DNA of 64,000 bases from Paenibacillus agri (GTDB taxonomy: Bacteria; Bacillota; Bacilli; Paenibacillales; Paenibacillaceae): assembly GCF_013359945.1 (NCBI RefSeq), contig NZ_JABWCS010000210.1, positions 113,272-177,271 of the forward strand, in the 5' to 3' direction. Position numbers and translations under genes: made by a program. Below, piece after piece: positions 24,252 through 34,326 of the stretch. The notes beneath the pieces were generated by a model. The model saw nothing but the letters and a program-made list of their open reading frames with translations. It was not told the origin of the DNA and ran no database searches. Each line of letters starts with the position of its first letter. Position 1 is the stretch's first letter.

Positions 24252-26168
24252 TCACCCCTCTTCCAGCTCTTCAGGTTCAATATGCCAGCCGTGATCATCG
24301 AACACGGAACGCAGCACCATCGACCCGAATGTAATGAGAAGCCCGATTGCCGTTACAATGTAATTATTGAAAATAAAGCTCATAAACGCGTTGCCGAAAT
24401 CATCCCTGCTGAACATAAACCCAAGTCCCGCTATAAAGATTCCCACGGACATGACGAACGGCAATGCCGTAGCGGAAGGCATGTGGATGGAACCGACTGG
24501 CTCCGCAGGCGTCATCCCTTTATTTCCGGCTGTTTTTTCTTTCCAGAGAGCATCAATGCCGCGCACTAGCGGCGTTTGCTTGAAGTTATACTCCGGTGGA
24601 GGAGAAGGGATACTCCACTCCAATGTCCGGCCGTCTTCCCAAGGATCATCTAGCGCACCCACAGGCTTTCTGGAAGTCAGGAATACGTTGGTCAGGAAGA
24701 TAATCGTTCCCACACCCATCAGCCCCGCACCGATCGTACTAATCAAGTTCAGGAGATCAAACTGCTGGTTCGGCAGATACGTGAAGACACGACGCTGCAT
24801 ACCCATTAGTCCAAGGAAATGCTGCACAAAGAATGTCATGTGGAACCCAAGGATGAAGGTCCAGAAGGTCCACTTGCCGAGCTTCTCGCTCAGCATGCGT
24901 CCGAACATCTTCGGCCACCAGTAATGCAGCCCTCCGAATAGGCCAAGCACCAGGCCGCCTACGATAACGTAGTGAAAGTGGGCGACGACAAAATACGTGT
25001 CATGGAACTGAAAGTCTGCTGGTGCAGAGGCCAGCATGACCCCGGTGACACCACCCATTGTAAAGGTTGGAATGAAACCGGCTGCGAACAGATTCGGCGT
25101 GGTAAAACGCACCTGTCCACCCCACATCGTGAACAGCCAGTTGAAGATTTTGATTCCGGTAGGTACGGCAATAAGCATCGTCGAAACCGAGAACAACGCG
25201 TTCGCGACCGGTCCAAGACCCGTAGTGAACATATGATGCGCCCAGACCATGAAGCCGAGAAAAGCGATCAAGATCGTAGCGAAGACCATCGAGCTGTACC
25301 CGAACAGACGCTTGCGCGAGAAGGTCGGAATAATCTCGGAGATGATCCCGAACGCAGGCAGGATCAGGATATACACTTCGGGATGTCCGAAAATCCAGAA
25401 GATATGCTGCCAAAGCACGGGGTTACCGCCGGCACCAACCTCGAAGAAGTTGGCTCCAAGGATTCGGTCAAAGGTCAGTAGTACCAGGCCCACCGTAATG
25501 GCCGGAAAAGCGAAGAGAATAATAGCGGAAGTAATAAATGTGGTCCAGGCGAACATCGGCATCCGCATGTAGGACATCCCCGGCGCACGCATTGTGATAA
25601 TGGTTGCCAGAAAGTTAATGCCCCCAATCAGGGTACCTAAGCCCGCGATCTGCAAGCCGATGGTATAAAAGTCTACTCCGTGTGTCGTACTGTAAGTGCT
25701 GGTAGACAATGGCGCGTAGGCTGTCCAGCCGGCATCAGGTGCACCACCCATAACCCAGCTGAGGTTGAGCAGCAGGCCGCCGAACAGGAAGGTCCAAAAG
25801 CCAAGCGCATTAAGAAAAGGAAAAGCAACGTCGCGTGCCCCGATCTGGAGCGGAATGACCGCATTCATTAGGGCGAAGATAATCGGCATAACGCCAAGGA
25901 AGATCATCGTGGTTCCGTGCATCGTAATCAACTCATTGAAGAGCTGAGCGTTCAGAAAGGTATTCATCGGCTTGATAAGCTGAATTCGGATCAGGATCGC
26001 TTCCAGACCGCCAATGCCAAAAAACAAACCTCCGGCCCATAAATACAGAATTGCAATTTTCTTGTGATCGACGGTGGTGATCCAATCCATCAGTCCGGTG
26101 TGCCGTTTGACGTTGTGACCATGCTTCAACGGCTTGGAATGGTTCAGGACAGGAGCTGCTTGAGCCAA
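24252..26168 (-). CDS. ctaD: Cytochrome c oxidase subunit I CtaD
   Basis: 638 aa from TTG 26168 (AAAAGGGGGT upstream). Twelve core helices and the conserved His ligands are visible: TMHGTTMIFL (heme a), WIFGHPEVYILILP (CuB and cross-linked Tyr), VWAHHMFTTG (CuB), and DTYFVVAHFHYVI (heme a3 and a). It is the catalytic subunit reducing O2 to water and pumping protons in the cytoplasmic membrane. The extended C terminus is normal for Bacillota caa3 oxidases. Confidence 0.98.
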   Translation of the reverse strand: MAQAAPVLNHSKPLKHGHNVKRHTGLMDWITTVDHKKIAILYLWAGGLFFGIGGLEAILIRIQLIKPMNTFLNAQLFNELITMHGTTMIFLGVMPIIFALMNAVIPLQIGARDVAFPFLNALGFWTFLFGGLLLNLSWVMGGAPDAGWTAYAPLSTSTYSTTHGVDFYTIGLQIAGLGTLIGGINFLATIITMRAPGMSYMRMPMFAWTTFITSAIILFAFPAITVGLVLLTFDRILGANFFEVGAGGNPVLWQHIFWIFGHPEVYILILPAFGIISEIIPTFSRKRLFGYSSMVFATILIAFLGFMVWAHHMFTTGLGPVANALFSVSTMLIAVPTGIKIFNWLFTMWGGQVRFTTPNLFAAGFIPTFTMGGVTGVMLASAPADFQFHDTYFVVAHFHYVIVGGLVLGLFGGLHYWWPKMFGRMLSEKLGKWTFWTFILGFHMTFFVQHFLGLMGMQRRVFTYLPNQQFDLLNLISTIGAGLMGVGTIIFLTNVFLTSRKPVGALDDPWEDGRTLEWSIPSPPPEYNFKQTPLVRGIDALWKEKTAGNKGMTPAEPVGSIHMPSATALPFVMSVGIFIAGLGFMFSRDDFGNAFMSFIFNNYIVTAIGLLITFGSMVLRSVFDDHGWHIEPEELEEG

Positions 26169-26218
26169 GATTCGTACCCCCTTTTCAAAATTGCTGCTTG
26201 GTTTAATGGTTGAAAGGA

Positions 26219-27268
26219 CTAGTTCAATTTGTAATTAGCCAGGTAATGGGCAATGCCGTCAATCTCTTCATCGGTCAGTCCCAAATCCTTGGGGCTTGGC
26301 ATCAGATTGTTCGGCTTCACGCTCTTAGGATCATGCAGCCAGGTCTTTAAGTTCTCCTCAACAGAAGCACCCTCTACTCCTGAATCATCATTGATCAAGA
26401 TTCCGGCTATAGCCTCCCGTGAGCCAATCCCCGTCAGGTTCGGTCCAACGGATATCCCCTGATCACCTACCGCATGGCATTTCAGACATTGGTCCTTGAA
26501 GGTCTTGGCCAGGGCCGGATCTTCCAGAAGCACCGCTGCCGGTTTCTTCATACCGTCGACCCATTTCTGAAATGCTTCTTCACTGACGGACTTGACCTTA
26601 AATTCCATCAGGCCGTGAGAAGGTCCGCACAGCTCTGCGCACTTGCCTCGGTAAACGCCTTCATTTGGCGCACTGAAGCTGAAGCGGTTAATGGTACCCG
26701 CCGGGTTCGTATCCAGCTTACCAGAGAGCGATGGCACCCAGAAGGAGTGTATTACATCGGCAGTCTTCAGTTCAAAGGCGATATCCTTTCCCTTAGGAAT
26801 CACCAGATCCTGCGCCGTAGTTATGCCGTAATCAGGGTACTCAAACTCCCACCAGTATTGGTGACCTGTTACCTTTACTTTAATTGCATTTTTGTCATTC
26901 CAATGATCATTACCGGCAGCAAACACCGCTTTTACCGTTGGAACCGCCAGAACAACTACTAAAATCAGCGGAATCACGGTCCATAGAATCTCCAGCTTGA
27001 TGCTGCCCTCCACCTGTTCAGGAATCTCGCTCTGTCCCGGCTTTCTGCGGAACCGGATCATCACAAATGCCGCGATGGAGAAGACAATCAGCAGCACGAT
27101 AACCATAATGGTAATCGACAGTTTCATGAGTCCGTACGAGGTTTCTGCCGCCGGTCCCTGCGGCCTGAGTGCCGACAAGTCCGCGCGTCCGCAACCGGTA
27201 AGAAGAATGAGTCCAAAAACTGCGATCATGGGAAGGAGTCGCCTTACAGCTTGCCACGTTTTCATCAT
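26219..27268 (-). CDS. ctaC: Cytochrome c oxidase subunit II with cytochrome c domain CtaC
   Basis: 349 aa. It has a lipoprotein-type signal (LLTGC), a second membrane helix pair, the CuA domain with YRGKCAELCGPSHGLMEF (ligands Cys, Cys, His, Met), and a fused C-terminal cytochrome c with CLKCH (about residue 265). The fused heme domain defines a caa3-type oxidase. It is the first gene of ctaCDEFG-ctaM, 70-75 bp behind a strong promoter. Confidence 0.97.
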   Translation of the reverse strand: MMKTWQAVRRLLPMIAVFGLILLTGCGRADLSALRPQGPAAETSYGLMKLSITIMVIVLLIVFSIAAFVMIRFRRKPGQSEIPEQVEGSIKLEILWTVIPLILVVVLAVPTVKAVFAAGNDHWNDKNAIKVKVTGHQYWWEFEYPDYGITTAQDLVIPKGKDIAFELKTADVIHSFWVPSLSGKLDTNPAGTINRFSFSAPNEGVYRGKCAELCGPSHGLMEFKVKSVSEEAFQKWVDGMKKPAAVLLEDPALAKTFKDQCLKCHAVGDQGISVGPNLTGIGSREAIAGILINDDSGVEGASVEENLKTWLHDPKSVKPNNLMPSPKDLGLTDEEIDGIAHYLANYKLN

Positions 27269-27337
27269 AGATCTACCCCGCTTTTCCCGATTTCATAATT
27301 TACCGTATTTTCCCTGTCAATTATAACAATCACTATT

Positions 27338-27388
27338 AATATAAGTTTAAGGGTGTGTTTTGTCAATCGTTCACAGCTAGTTCACAAA
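27338..27388 (-). promoter_or_regulatory. ctaC promoter with two ResD-like boxes
   Basis: Minus strand: -35 TTGACA (27361-27366), 17-bp spacer, -10 TATATT (27338-27343). Immediately upstream are two 9-mers, TTTGTGAAC (27380-27388) and GCTGTGAAC (27369-27377), 11 bp apart. They resemble the ResD box TTTGTGAAT. One-turn spacing next to the -35 fits activation by an oxygen/redox response regulator. Confidence 0.65.
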
Positions 27389-27440
27389 GTCTTTTCAGAA
27401 GGCCAAAAAGCTTGTCATTACTGAATTTAATAACGTTTTA

Positions 27441-27483
27441 TGAAAACGCATACAAATATGATTTTATAATGAAAGCGATTGCA
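27441..27483. promoter_or_regulatory. Two CcpA cre-like sites upstream of ctaC
   Basis: TGAAAACGCATACA (27441-27454) fits the cre consensus TGNAARCGNWWWCA completely. TGAAAGCGATTGCA (27470-27483) fits with one deviation. Both are about 110-150 bp upstream of the ctaC start site. Carbon catabolite control of cytochrome oxidase genes is known in Bacillus; here it is inferred. Confidence 0.55.
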
Positions 27484-27611
27484 TTTAAAAATGTGTCTAT
27501 TAATTCATTTGACTAATTCACAGCTCTGATTGTTTAATGAAAAATTCGTATATTCATTGCGTGGCTTGCTTTCAACGGATTTTCTTCCACTTTTCACCAG
27601 TGTTGGAACGC

Positions 27612-27635
27612 AAAAAAAACCGCTTCCTGAAGCGG
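27612..27635 (-). terminator. Terminator after the 62-aa protein gene
   Basis: Minus strand: CCGCTTC-AG-GAAGCGG hairpin followed by eight T. It lies 93 bp 3' of the gene ending at 27729. Nothing else is seen between 27484 and 27728. Confidence 0.85.
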
Positions 27636-27728
27636 CACGCCGCCGGACACGGTTTATGAGAATCCTCATGGATGTAGTTACTCAGAATGTTGTCGTAAGA
27701 ACGTCTGGGTGATGATCCTCTCTTGTAT

Positions 27729-27917
27729 TTAGGAGACGGATGAATTCATCTTTACCAGTTCATGCTCTACGACCATGGTCAGCTCTTCTTCATAGCCTCC
27801 CGTGATCCGATACTTTCGGACGTACTCCTTTACGAATTTCTTGGGATCTTTGGGCCGGAAAATACGTGTCATTTCCCGTAGACTTTCCTTAACTTCGTTA
27901 TGACCTTTACTTGCCAT
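27729..27917 (-). CDS. Small conserved-looking hypothetical protein
   Basis: 62 aa from ATG 27917 (GGGAGGGAACTGATC upstream; the longer frame has no site). It is a charged, helical, soluble protein: MASKGHNEVKESLREMTRIF, then RPKDPKKFVKEYVRKYRI and a C-terminal helix. The length and clean start/terminator suggest a real gene. No family is recognised. Confidence 0.65.
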   Translation of the reverse strand: MASKGHNEVKESLREMTRIFRPKDPKKFVKEYVRKYRITGGYEEELTMVVEHELVKMNSSVS

Positions 27918-28014
27918 GATCAGTTCCCTCCCAAAACATTGAAAATGAATGCTCCGTTGTAGAGAATGCATGATGAAAAGTCCGCCGTAACTCCGAAATG
28001 CAAGTCAGTATCCG

Positions 28015-28176
28015 TTACACATACGTAGCTCGCACTATCCGCTTGACGCTGCTCCAATAACTTATTGAAGTGGATACATCATCTTGCAGGAGAAGCAGGT
28101 TCGTCGTGATTTGGGCTGAGAGCTTGAGATGCCTGTAATGAAAGCACCTCGACACTTTAATTACCCGAAGAGCCAC
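28015..28176 (-). CDS. Possible small protein, 53 codons
   Basis: GTG 28176 to TAA 28015 with AAAGGAGTGATTC 11 bases upstream. The predicted product is basic (VALRVIKVSRCFHYRHLKLS...) with no recognised motif. It lies upstream of and in line with the 62-aa gene and could be a leader peptide or a chance open frame. Apart from this I see nothing in 27918-28380. Confidence 0.3.
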   Translation of the reverse strand: MALRVIKVSRCFHYRHLKLSAQITTNLLLLQDDVSTSISYWSSVKRIVRATYV

Positions 28177-28380
28177 TTACTGAATCACTCCTTTCGGGCC
28201 TTATCGTTATATTGTATCATATTCCGGCGCAACTTCCACCTTTCCATGTAAAATGTGCTTATGGGAAATATTTTTATTTTATGATATGTAATTGGGGTGA
28301 GCTTTTCGGATTCCGGGTAAAATACACTCATATTTCAACTCGGCTAGCATGCCTGTCCGAATCAAGAAAAGGGGGCCCCT

Positions 28381-29400
28381 ATGATGAATCAGCCATTGAA
28401 TTTACTTCATTCCCCCCATAGCCCCGTCTCCTTCATCGAAACAGCACTCCCTGAAGACACAAACACTGACAGCTTCCTGTTGGAGCAAGCACATCAGACC
28501 ATCCTGCAGAGCTATCCCAAAATGCACAGTATGCTATTAGTACGCCAAGGAAAGCTCATCTTTGAGCGTTATTATGGCGATTATCAAGCCGGGTCGCTAA
28601 ATGATCTGCGTTCAGCCACCAAAAGCTTCGTCTCTCTAATAACAGGGATTGCAATCAAGCGCGGGGACATACCTTGTGTTGAAACCCCGGTCTGCGAAGT
28701 GCTGCATCGTCATGTTCCCTCCCAGACTTCGCCCCAGCTCGAAGAGCTCACCCTCCGCCATTTGTTGACCATGACCGCCGGCTTCAGTTGGATCACGGGA
28801 AAGAAACTAGGGGAGCCACTCATTCGCAAGTTCCACAACAGCCGCCGCTGGGGAACCTTTGCCCTAAGTCTGCCGATTCTTCCTGGCAGTATCGGGACCT
28901 TTCAGTATCGCAGTACCGATACCCATCTGATCTCTATGATGCTCTCAGAGTCTACAGGCATAGATGCCTTCAGTTATGCCAGACAGCATTTACTCACTCC
29001 TTTGGGAATTACTCATGTTGCCTGGACTTCAAGCCCTGAAGGACATAGCATGAGCCATATCGGCCTGTTCCTGACCGCCAGGGATATGGCCAAGACAGCC
29101 ATCTGCCTCCTGAGCGTTGGTCTCTGGGCTGGTGAAGAGATCGTCCCCCAGGCATGGTTACAGGAAGCTCTCGAACCTCAGACATCCGGCTATCCCTCCT
29201 TCGGTGACTATGGGTACCAGTTCTGGAACGGGACGATGAGCGGACAACCCTTTAAGCTTGCGCACGGCCATGGCGGACAGCAGATTCTGCTGCTGCCGAG
29301 TCTGGATGCTGCTGTGATCTTCACCGCAGAGACTAAAGTCAGGCAGTGGAAGAATCCACGGGGACTAGTGGAGCAATATCTGATCCCTGCTATGGGCTGA
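28381..29400 (+). CDS. Serine hydrolase, beta-lactamase/esterase class C family
   Basis: 339 aa, start ATG 28381 or 28384 behind AAAGGGGGCC. It has the SxxK nucleophile SATKSF (residue about 80), a Tyr motif near FQYRSTDTHL (YxS-like), and a C-terminal HGHGGQ in the KTG position. It has no signal peptide, so it is cytoplasmic. It resembles 6-aminohexanoate-dimer hydrolase-type or esterase members more than true beta-lactamases. Substrate is unknown. Confidence 0.88.
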   Translation: MMNQPLNLLHSPHSPVSFIETALPEDTNTDSFLLEQAHQTILQSYPKMHSMLLVRQGKLIFERYYGDYQAGSLNDLRSATKSFVSLITGIAIKRGDIPCVETPVCEVLHRHVPSQTSPQLEELTLRHLLTMTAGFSWITGKKLGEPLIRKFHNSRRWGTFALSLPILPGSIGTFQYRSTDTHLISMMLSESTGIDAFSYARQHLLTPLGITHVAWTSSPEGHSMSHIGLFLTARDMAKTAICLLSVGLWAGEEIVPQAWLQEALEPQTSGYPSFGDYGYQFWNGTMSGQPFKLAHGHGGQQILLLPSLDAAVIFTAETKVRQWKNPRGLVEQYLIPAMG

Positions 29401-29453
29401 TGAGGATCACATACTTTGTCCACAGCCCTCATAGAATGATGGGGAGAAGGAGT

Positions 29454-29801
29454 GTGATCCCTTTGTCCCCTTTCAGATCATCTACAGGCCTGCCCGACAA
29501 TATCGCGGGTGCGCTATGCTATTTCTTTCCTTTTGCAGGCGGCATCGTCTTTCTGGCTCTGGAGAAAAAAAGCCGCTTTGTGCTTTTCCATGCCTTGCAA
29601 TCGCTAATCGCCTTCGGCGCGCTGATGGTCGGACATGTACTTAGCGGCCTGCTGCCGCTTATTGGTCCGCTCATTGCCGCCATTCTCTCCCTTTGCGGCC
29701 TGGCGATCTGGCTCCTGATGGTTTACCACGCGCTGGGTGGTCGCTGGTATCGGCTGCCCTGGGCGGGAACTTTCGCGGAACAACAGCTACGCCACATTTA
29801 A
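29454..29801 (+). CDS. DUF4870-like small membrane protein
   Basis: 115 aa from GTG 29454 (GGGGAG about 7 bases upstream; ATG 29433/29436 are alternatives). Three hydrophobic segments are seen: IAGALCYFFPFAGGIVFLAL, a block around residues 47-75, and IWLLMVYHALGG. The phrase KSRFVLFHALQSL between helices 1 and 2 is typical of this family. Function is unknown. It lies between the serine hydrolase and lipid kinase genes. Confidence 0.75.
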   Translation: MIPLSPFRSSTGLPDNIAGALCYFFPFAGGIVFLALEKKSRFVLFHALQSLIAFGALMVGHVLSGLLPLIGPLIAAILSLCGLAIWLLMVYHALGGRWYRLPWAGTFAEQQLRHI

Positions 29802-29898
29802 TCTTTATCCTCTTGCGTAAAAAAGATTCCCTTTCACTCCTCCACTCCTTACAATGGAGAATAGATTACACTGGATCTTTGAAGCTGGGGGAAAAGAA

Positions 29899-30837
29899 AT
29901 GTACTTATTTATCATAAATCCGCGTTCCGGGGGAGGCACAGGGCAGCGAACATGGCGGATCGTAGAGAAGCTGCTGAAGCAGCGGCTCATTTCTTACGAG
30001 ACCCTGTTCACTAAGGATGCTGCAAGCGCAGAACGTGCCGTGCTGGAGGCCTTGGCCCGGCGGGAGCATTGGGAGGCGGCGGTCGTTGTCGGGGGCGATG
30101 GCACGATTCACAGCGTGCTCAGCGCTCTTCATCAGACCGGAATCCGACTTGCCGTAATTCCGGCTGGCTCCGGCAATGATACGGCCCGCGGGTTCGGCAT
30201 CCCTCTGGATCCGGAGACGGCACTGGCGACAGCCACCGGTGGACGCTGGCTGGACAGCGACCTGCTCTCCGGCAGGGACGGATTCACCTTGACCGCTGTC
30301 GCTAGCGGCTTTGACGCCCAAGTAGCGGTTAATGTGAATACCAGCCGCTACAAGCGTTTTTGCAACGCCATCGGTGCTGGACAGGTGGCGTATATTATCG
30401 GCATCCTGCATACGCTGCTGACCTTCAAGCCTTGCCGGGTCAACGTAGCCTGCGATGGCAAGGAGCATTCCTTCGAGACGGCCTGGCTCGTCTCGGTCTG
30501 CAACCTGCCGGGCTATGGCGGCGGGCTACAGATCTGCCCGCAGGCGGAGGCCGGGGACGGCCAGCTCGACGTCTGCGTTGTGCACGGGTGCAGCCGCGGG
30601 CAGCTCCTGCGGCTGTTCCCTACGGTGCTGAAGGGCAGACACGTGTCTCTGCCCTTCGTCACCATGCTGCGAGGACGCAGCGTAGCTGTGACCTTCGAGC
30701 AGCCCCGGCAGGCCATCGGTGACGGCGAGAGCCTTGGCCTCGCGCCGCTCGCCGTGCGCTGCGTGCCTGGCGCGCTGCGCGTGCTGTCGCCGCAGGGCAC
30801 AGCCGCGGCGCAGAGATCCTGCCAAGCCAGCGGCTAG
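29899..30837 (+). CDS. Diacylglycerol kinase-like lipid kinase (YegS/BmrU family)
   Basis: 312 aa from ATG 29899 (GGGGGAAAAGAA upstream). It has N-terminal FIINPRSGGGTG, ATP-binding VVGGDGTIHSVLSAL (residues about 61-75) and IPAGSGNDTARGFG. The C-terminal beta-sandwich carries CVVHGCSRGQLLRLFP. It phosphorylates a lipid or long-chain-alcohol substrate at the membrane. The 3' part is markedly more GC-rich than its neighbours. Confidence 0.9.
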   Translation: MYLFIINPRSGGGTGQRTWRIVEKLLKQRLISYETLFTKDAASAERAVLEALARREHWEAAVVVGGDGTIHSVLSALHQTGIRLAVIPAGSGNDTARGFGIPLDPETALATATGGRWLDSDLLSGRDGFTLTAVASGFDAQVAVNVNTSRYKRFCNAIGAGQVAYIIGILHTLLTFKPCRVNVACDGKEHSFETAWLVSVCNLPGYGGGLQICPQAEAGDGQLDVCVVHGCSRGQLLRLFPTVLKGRHVSLPFVTMLRGRSVAVTFEQPRQAIGDGESLGLAPLAVRCVPGALRVLSPQGTAAAQRSCQASG

Positions 30838-30878
30838 GCAGGGGATCCCCGTCGTGCCGGATAGCACGGCACGACAAT

Positions 30879-30918
30879 AAGGCCAGCACGCGTAGAACCA
30901 CGCGTGCTGGCCTTTCTT
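30879..30918 (+). terminator. Terminator after lipid kinase gene
   Basis: 14-bp perfect stem AAGGCCAGCACGCG / CGCGTGCTGGCCTT then TCTTCTG. A smaller hairpin GTCGTGCC/GGCACGAC precedes it at 30851-30875. Confidence 0.85.
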
Positions 30919-30943
30919 CTGCTGCGGCGCAGAGTAGCCGCAG

Positions 30944-30990
30944 CGAAACAAGCCGGAAACCATGGGCAGCTGCCCGGGTTTCCGGCTTGT
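30944..30990 (-). terminator. Hairpin/terminator after xpt
   Basis: 14-bp perfect arms ACAAGCCGGAAACC / GGTTTCCGGCTTGT with an inner GGGCAGCTGCCC palindrome, 20 bp 3' of xpt on the minus strand. The U-tract is short (TTGTTTC). Confidence 0.65.
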
Positions 30991-31009
30991 TACTCCGGGG
31001 TGCTGCCGT

Positions 31010-31962
<953 letters not shown>

Positions 31963-32011
31963 ACATTTCACCTCCCTGAAATAATTTCGTTTCGGGCCGA
32001 AAGGCTCCGCC

Positions 32012-32812
32012 TCATTCTTGCCCATCCTCGCTGTGCATTACATATTTGCTATAGATACTGCTATAGCGATCACCGTACCGCTGTTCCAGTTCGGCGCCCA
32101 TATCCTGCTCCAGCTCGAAAAGTACCATTTCTTGTGTAAAATGATTCAACAGCAGCTCCACCATCACCGGATGTTCGGTGACGACAGCCTGTGCCGTCCC
32201 GTCACTGTAACGCATGCCAAGCATGCACCAGCTCCGATCGATCACAAACGAGAATTTGCGGCCATCACTGCGCGGCGGCTTTCCGCCCAGCGGCGTCCAG
32301 GCTGGCGGAGCTGCAACGGCATTGTCGCCGTCAAACGCCCACAGGAGCCTAACTCCCCGCAGTTCAGCTTGTTCCAGCTCGCTGCGCAGCAGTGTTGCCT
32401 CCTCTCGCCATACGTCAACCACGATCTCCTGCTCGGCCAGATTCAGCTGATGTATCAGTGCGCCAAGCACGTTGCGGTCTCCCTCAACATTGTAAAATGA
32501 CGGGGTTACCGGTCCGCCGCGCGGCATTTCATTCTCCATATAAGCGAGGGAGGTCTGAATCCGTCCGGAGATCATCGTCGACAATTCCTCCGGATTCAGC
32601 ACACTATACCGTGCAGGCTCTCCTTCCCCGCATCGCACATATCCTTGTTGTGTCAGGCGCTGCAACGCAGCATATACGTTAGATCTCGATACTCCGAGCT
32701 GTTTGGCTACTTCATAGCCCGAAGCTTGACCTTTGGTCGCCAGCTCCACCATAATTTTGGACTCCATCTCTGTGAAGCCCAGATTGCGCAGATGCAGCAG
32801 CAACTGTTCCAT
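32012..32812 (-). CDS. TrmB family transcriptional regulator
   Basis: 266 aa: N-terminal winged helix (LRNLGFTEMESKIMVELATK; YEVAKQLGVSRSNVYAALQRL, residues 8-60), a short coiled coil, and a C-terminal phospholipase D-like effector domain (residues about 105-240). TrmB proteins sense sugars or metabolites. The N-terminal and C-terminal architecture matches the group. The target is unknown. Confidence 0.85.
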   Translation of the reverse strand: MEQLLLHLRNLGFTEMESKIMVELATKGQASGYEVAKQLGVSRSNVYAALQRLTQQGYVRCGEGEPARYSVLNPEELSTMISGRIQTSLAYMENEMPRGGPVTPSFYNVEGDRNVLGALIHQLNLAEQEIVVDVWREEATLLRSELEQAELRGVRLLWAFDGDNAVAAPPAWTPLGGKPPRSDGRKFSFVIDRSWCMLGMRYSDGTAQAVVTEHPVMVELLLNHFTQEMVLFELEQDMGAELEQRYGDRYSSIYSKYVMHSEDGQE

Positions 32813-32841
32813 TCTTATGTCCCCCTAAGCTGACTGTAAAA

Positions 32842-33624
32842 CTAGATTTGCTCCGAACCGCAGCGCGGGCACCACATGGAGCCTTTTGGAAGATCTGTGC
32901 GGCAGATCTGGCATTTCACCATATCCCGCACACCATGCTCCTCGCTAGTCGCTGCCGGATCTTGTTGTTCTCCCGATTTCCAATCACGGATGCGCCGATC
33001 CAGCTCAAGCTGCCGCAACCGTTCACGTTCCAATTCATCGGCATGACGACGTTCCTTGTCAACATCCGGGTTGCTCTCATCTTTCTCTTCGAGTGGAAGT
33101 TCATCCTCTGCAAGCCCTGCTTCCGGATACACGCCAGCCGGACTCATCTTCAGCGCGATTTCCCGCTCCTCATCGGTCAGGTCCTCAGCGCCATAGTATT
33201 GATGCTCATCTTCTTCCTCATGCACGGTGTAAACCGGCTCTGGCGGGGCAGGCGCCTTATACGTAAAAGCCGGTTCTTCCTGCTTGCGTCCGCAGTGCGG
33301 GCAAAAATTGGCGTCCAGGGCCACAACCTGGCCACAGGCACACAGCCGTTCGTTTTTCAGCTCAGCTATGCGGGAACGCAATACGTCAATTCTCTCCTGG
33401 TGTCTTGAACAGACGCGCGACAGCTCCACCATTTTCCCTTCGGCCTCTGACATATCTCTCAAACGATATCCTTCGTAGAAAAGCCGACCCATTTTCATAA
33501 ATTCAACTTCCATCTCACGCTCGATATCTGAAATCTGGCTATTCAGCTTACCGATTTCCACAGAACCTTGTGCTTTTTCGGTAACCCGGCTGGCACCGTC
33601 CTTGATACGCTGCAATAAGTTCAT
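32842..33624 (-). CDS. Zinc-ribbon protein with coiled coil
   Basis: 260 aa from ATG 33624 (AGGAGGAGCATCG upstream). It has an N-terminal coiled coil (residues about 15-90) and a first zinc ribbon CACGQ...CPHCGRK (about 95-115). An acidic, Pro-rich linker and a second Lys/Arg-Glu helix follow, and then a C-terminal zinc ribbon CQICRTDLPKGSMWCPRCG (about 239-257). Both ribbons have complete CxC/CxxC pairs. It is probably a cytoplasmic scaffold; function is unknown. Confidence 0.82.
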   Translation of the reverse strand: MNLLQRIKDGASRVTEKAQGSVEIGKLNSQISDIEREMEVEFMKMGRLFYEGYRLRDMSEAEGKMVELSRVCSRHQERIDVLRSRIAELKNERLCACGQVVALDANFCPHCGRKQEEPAFTYKAPAPPEPVYTVHEEEDEHQYYGAEDLTDEEREIALKMSPAGVYPEAGLAEDELPLEEKDESNPDVDKERRHADELERERLRQLELDRRIRDWKSGEQQDPAATSEEHGVRDMVKCQICRTDLPKGSMWCPRCGSEQI

Positions 33625-33761
33625 CGATGCTCCTCCTTCTCCACAATGAAACGTGCCTCTATCATACCAAATGTACCGCACAGATTCATTATTTACCGTT
33701 CTGTGTATAATAGTAAAAAATGAACCCTAGGGCAATATAACGGAAAATGGAGGGATTCACG

Positions 33762-34139
33762 ATGCCGGCCAATGACCAAAAAAAACGTTATTTTGTCTCT
33801 GCAGCCCATGGCGTAATTCAGAATATCCGCAACGAGTCCAATGAGTTTGAAGTGCACCTGAACGATGAGGAGCTTACAATCCTCCAGGATCTGTTAACTA
33901 ATCTGGAGAGCGACGATGATTATACGTTCCGCCGGGCCTTTGTTCCGTTTAAATCCGCCGATCACGATGACGCCGCCGAGGAGTTTGATGATCAGACCAT
34001 TGCCTTATACCGATATTTGTACGAACATGGCAGCAACGACACCAGAGAAATGATTAAGTCCCTTAATGTTCTAACTAAGCTGGAGAACACCGCTTATCAA
34101 GACAAAGGTTATGGCGGGGGCACACCCCTGAACAAATAG
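33762..34139 (+). CDS. Acidic hypothetical protein
   Basis: 125 aa from ATG 33762 (GGAGGGATTCACG upstream). It is rich in Asp/Glu and mostly helical (LNDEELTILQDLLTNLESDD; KSADHDDAAEEFDDQTIALY). No family is recognised. It has its own promoter-like TATAAT at about 33708 and a terminator at 34230-34261. Confidence 0.75.
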   Translation: MPANDQKKRYFVSAAHGVIQNIRNESNEFEVHLNDEELTILQDLLTNLESDDDYTFRRAFVPFKSADHDDAAEEFDDQTIALYRYLYEHGSNDTREMIKSLNVLTKLENTAYQDKGYGGGTPLNK

Positions 34140-34229
34140 ATACTCATGATGCAGCGTCTGTATGAACAGTAATACGTAATTTAGCCCGGAATGTTTGTGA
34201 AGAATCCTTGAACAGCCGCTGACCGGACA

Positions 34230-34261
34230 CCGGAGGGGAATCCTTCGGGGTTCGTTTTTTT
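34230..34261 (+). terminator. Terminator after the acidic hypothetical gene
   Basis: CCGGAGG-GGAAT-CCTTCGG hairpin (one G-U pair) followed by GGTTCG and seven T. Confidence 0.75.
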
Positions 34262-34326
34262 GCTTCCGGGGATATAGATCGGTTAAAATAGAGTCAGTCA
34301 CACATAACGAAATCGGGAGAGAAGCA

